From Shewanella eurypsychrophilus (lineage in GTDB: Bacteria; Pseudomonadota; Gammaproteobacteria; Enterobacterales; Shewanellaceae), in assembly GCF_007004545.3 (NCBI RefSeq), contig NZ_CP045503.2, forward strand, positions 3,876,102 through 3,940,101: a stretch of DNA of 64,000 nt, read 5' to 3'. The translations under genes and the position numbers were made by a program. This document shows, one piece after another, positions 61,666 to 64,000 of this stretch. The number at the start of each line of letters is the position of its first letter. Position 1 is the stretch's first letter. Under the pieces are notes generated by a model. It made no database searches and was not told where the DNA came from. It saw only the letters and a program-made list of their open reading frames with translations.

Positions 61666-61931
61666 ATACCAATCAGTATAAGAAATTGATCTACTCAGAG
61701 CTATTTTGGGCAAACTAATTCGAGGCGAATAAGTGATGTAATGGTGATCCCTTATGAGGTTATTCAACGAAGAAGTAGGCAGCCCAAAAAGCTCCTATAA
61801 GGCGAGTTTTAGCGCTTCTGAATGCTGCGTTAACGAGCTTAAACGTAGAATAACTATGCTCTTCACTCGTTGCCTTGCCTCAGAAGCGCTAAACTCTCGC
61901 TGAGCGATCAAGTCTTTATACTGATTGGTAT
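61666..61931. mobile_element. 266-bp MITE-like element
   Basis: Perfect 16-bp terminal inverted repeats ATACCAATCAGTATAA (61666-61681) and TTATACTGATTGGTAT (61916-61931). Non-coding inside, with a long hairpin (TTTTAGCGCTTCTGA facing TCAGAAGCGCTAAA). TA next to both ends (61667-61668, 61929-61930) may be a target duplication if the element proper starts at CCAATC. Too short to encode a transposase. Confidence 0.8.
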
Positions 61932-61938
61932 CGTTGGC

Positions 61939-62361
61939 CTATTTGCGGGTATAGATCTGTAAAATGGGATTGAGGTGATTGCCAAATGAAAGTGTCATAG
62001 AGATACTTTCTCCAGCTTTAAACTTTTGTTTATAAAATCGTGGTGAGATACGTTTACCGTCTCCGATTAACGCCATGATCTGATCATGTTGAAAAATTCG
62101 GCTGCCTGATGACTGGTTCTCTAATGTGACTACGGCTCGGCGATCGCCCTTCTCATTACTCATCAGTACATAATTGACCACAGTAAAATTACTGATGTTC
62201 GGTTGAATATCATTATCATTAGTGAAGTTAAGGCTGACATCATCGGACACGATACGGTCGACACTAAACACCTCATTTTTACCTTTATCATTGGCTGAGA
62301 AACTGCTAAAGCTGATCAAAGCAGTGAACACTGCCATGCTTGCTATCCATTGACGGTTCAA
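61939..62361 (-). CDS. Exported protein of unknown function
   Basis: 140 residues with a signal peptide (MAVFTALISFSSFSANA-like, cleavage near FSA). The mature part is beta-rich, with VVTLENQSSGSRIFQHDQIMALIGDG and SMTLSFGNHLNPIL resembling immunoglobulin-like strands, such as those in chaperone or fibre proteins. No family recognised. It ends 8 bp after the MITE-like element, so the element could supply its transcription end. Confidence 0.7.
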   Translation of the reverse strand: MNRQWIASMAVFTALISFSSFSANDKGKNEVFSVDRIVSDDVSLNFTNDNDIQPNISNFTVVNYVLMSNEKGDRRAVVTLENQSSGSRIFQHDQIMALIGDGKRISPRFYKQKFKAGESISMTLSFGNHLNPILQIYTRK

Positions 62362-62419
62362 ACAAACCTCCTACAAAAAATGCTCATTAAAATTCACGAC
62401 TATTCTGTACTATACAGGA

Positions 62420-62863
62420 CTATTCACGACTAGGCTTAAAGCTAAATGCATAAGCCGACTCACCTTGATCCCTTAAATGCATCAACCTCTCTTTCGCCTC
62501 TTCCACGCTAGGCTGGTGACCTTCTGGCACCCACCAAAGCACGTAATTCGCGTCATCTAATTTATCAAACCACTCACTTTTACGTTTCAAAAAATCGATA
62601 TGATGCGTCTTGAAGATAAAAGCTTTAAGCGACTCGACTGACTCCCACACTGAGATATTAACGATAAGTGATGGGTCCTCGAAGGCCTGAATACTGGTGG
62701 CATCGCCACTTTCATCCTGCAGGCGCCAGACAAAACCTTGGCTTGATTCAGCAATGGCATTGATAGGCTCTAAATTATCGACAAACTCTTTCATTAAAGG
62801 TTCATCCATTGCAGCCTTAGTACGGGCAATATTTAGCTGAGCTAGTTGCATTTTCTCTGACAT
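62420..62863 (-). CDS. DUF3291-family protein
   Basis: 147 residues. The pattern MQLAQLNIARTKAAMDEPLMKEFVDN, then FVWRLQDESGDAT, VNISVWESVESLKAFIF, and VLWWVPEGHQPSVEEAKERL is typical of DUF3291, a small ferredoxin-like antibiotic-monooxygenase-fold protein of unknown function. It lies about 58 bp upstream of the exported-protein gene on the same strand. Confidence 0.88.
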   Translation of the reverse strand: MSEKMQLAQLNIARTKAAMDEPLMKEFVDNLEPINAIAESSQGFVWRLQDESGDATSIQAFEDPSLIVNISVWESVESLKAFIFKTHHIDFLKRKSEWFDKLDDANYVLWWVPEGHQPSVEEAKERLMHLRDQGESAYAFSFKPSRE

Positions 62864-63264
62864 TTAACGTCCCTATTAATATAATTTAATCGACGTGAAT
62901 GAATATAATTTATATTGGTGCCATTCAATCACAGCGCAATAAAGTTCCTATGCTGCTGTATACGCTCTATCCAAACTAACTATGCTTGGATACTCCCTTA
63001 AATCGAAGCCTGCTTCATTGCAGCTGCCTCGTGTGTATTGAGTAAATGACTCTACCTTAAATTAACTGATGCTGAAATAAGCACACACAACTCAAATGTA
63101 ATAAACAATATCTATCAATAATTTTCAACAAGCGCTATTAAAACAAGCGTTAATGTCATCTTTCTCTGCTCCCAATAAAGTAAAACGTGCGCTAGCACAA
63201 CGACAAGCGAGGAGCAGTTCCCTACAATCTGCCGCGAATAGTCATTAATAGATTTGATTGAGAT
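62864..63264. other. Intergenic region before the haemerythrin-GGDEF gene
   Basis: No gene, repeat or clear regulatory site seen in 400 bp. Confidence 0.4.
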
Positions 63265-64000
63265 ATGGATTCTTTTCAGTGGGATAGCCACTATGTTACC
63301 GGGTTAGATGATGTCGATGAGCAACACTTTAAGCTTGTTAGTCTGATTAACCGCTTTGGTCGTCAGATAGTCAGAGATGAGCTAGTGCTAGCAGATATCG
63401 AGGGCGTGCTCGGTGAGCTATGGGATTACACTCAGAACCATTTTTCAGATGAAGAACTACTGATGACCCATAAAGGGGTTGATGAACGCCATATCAAAGA
63501 ACAAATCAAAGAGCATCAGTACTTTCTCAATGAAATCTTAAGCTATCAGGCAAGTATATCCATACAAGACAGAGATACATTAAAAAGCCTGCTCAAATTT
63601 CTAACTCAATGGCTTGCCTTCCATATTTTAGGTGCAGACCAAAATATGGCTAAACAGATCACTGCCATCGATTCGGGGATGACCCCCATGCAAGCTTATC
63701 GGCTAGAGCAGACACAAACGAGTAATGCCACCACACCGCTATTAACTGCACTTAACAGTTTATTTGAACAAGTATGTGACCAAAACCAGCAACTGAAAAT
63801 ACTTAATCATTCTCTTGAAGATAAAGTTAATGCACGTACTCAGGCTTTAATCGATGCCAATAAGCATTTAGAAAAGCTGTCAAATACAGACTCTTTGACC
63901 GGGCTGTTTAATCGCCGTTACGCCATGGAACAGCTCAGCCAGCTTTGGGGGCAGTCACAACATGAACAACACACCTTGGCCTGTATCTTAATTGATGCTG
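63265..64000 (+). CDS. Haemerythrin-GGDEF protein, 5' part (cut by window end)
   Basis: 245 codons are seen and the frame runs off the window. Residues about 1-135 form a bacteriohaemerythrin domain with di-iron ligands in GLDDVDEQH, NHFSDEE, H-rich DERHIKEQIKEHQ, and LAFHILGADQN. A coiled coil (DQNQQLKILNHSLEDKVNARTQ) leads to a GGDEF domain, which starts NTDSLTGLFNRRYAME. The GGDEF motif itself is beyond the window. Such fusions let oxygen or redox state control c-di-GMP. Confidence 0.92.
   Translation, partial: MDSFQWDSHYVTGLDDVDEQHFKLVSLINRFGRQIVRDELVLADIEGVLGELWDYTQNHFSDEELLMTHKGVDERHIKEQIKEHQYFLNEILSYQASISIQDRDTLKSLLKFLTQWLAFHILGADQNMAKQITAIDSGMTPMQAYRLEQTQTSNATTPLLTALNSLFEQVCDQNQQLKILNHSLEDKVNARTQALIDANKHLEKLSNTDSLTGLFNRRYAMEQLSQLWGQSQHEQHTLACILIDA

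Overview
The window looks like chromosome of a marine gammaproteobacterium of the Shewanella type. The basis is the gene content (anaerobic NrdD, GltS, several TonB-dependent receptors, many c-di-GMP and hybrid-kinase signalling proteins, a LruC-domain protein, a YbaM homologue, a fadE-like gene with PsrA- and FadR-like sites), moderate GC, and many short intergenic repeats. No database search was possible; names rest on recognised motifs and gene order.

Layout. 1-6.2 kb: 3' end of nrdD, a CoA-transferase, a CBS protein, an ohr-doxX pair behind GCGC palindromes, and an LpxR-type lipid A deacylase. 6.3-14 kb: a four-gene minus-strand operon made of a periplasmic binding protein, a 1470-residue hybrid kinase, a REC-GGDEF diguanylate cyclase and a REC protein. 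14-19.7 kb: small envelope proteins, a LruC protein and a Pro-rich lipoprotein. 19.7-28.4 kb: iron region with a PepSY/DUF3649/DUF3325 operon divergent from a TonB receptor, then a haemoglobin-type receptor followed by a lipoprotein, with Fur-like sites. 28.6-34 kb: a binding protein, fadE-like acyl-CoA dehydrogenase, YecR-like lipoprotein, a PAS-GGDEF protein and a VOC protein.

34.1-42.7 kb: complete lower 3-hydroxyanthranilate meta-cleavage pathway (nbaE-H-J-I-G-F-C-D order) with a divergent LysR regulator. It would take 3-hydroxyanthranilate through 2-aminomuconate to pyruvate and acetyl-CoA. 42.8-47.3 kb: RlpA, a cytochrome c/beta-propeller fusion and a TonB receptor. 47.7-49.1 kb: an RsgA paralogue behind a long, structured leader that contains a 12-codon ORF. 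49.3-55.8 kb: an Omp85-type barrel, small envelope and cytosolic proteins, a TrmK-like methyltransferase, a NUDIX hydrolase and a UspA-like protein.

55.8-60.3 kb: a repeat-rich, gene-poor accessory region. Diverged tandem repeats with variable hairpins are interrupted by an IS1111-group element, whose ends can be read exactly because an uninterrupted repeat copy lies next to it. Two single-gene segments (a small secreted protein and a HIT protein) are bracketed by a shared junction motif. 60.3-64 kb: gltS, a 266-bp MITE-like element, two small proteins and the start of a haemerythrin-GGDEF protein. A 14-bp palindrome resembling the MITE end recurs between genes across the window.
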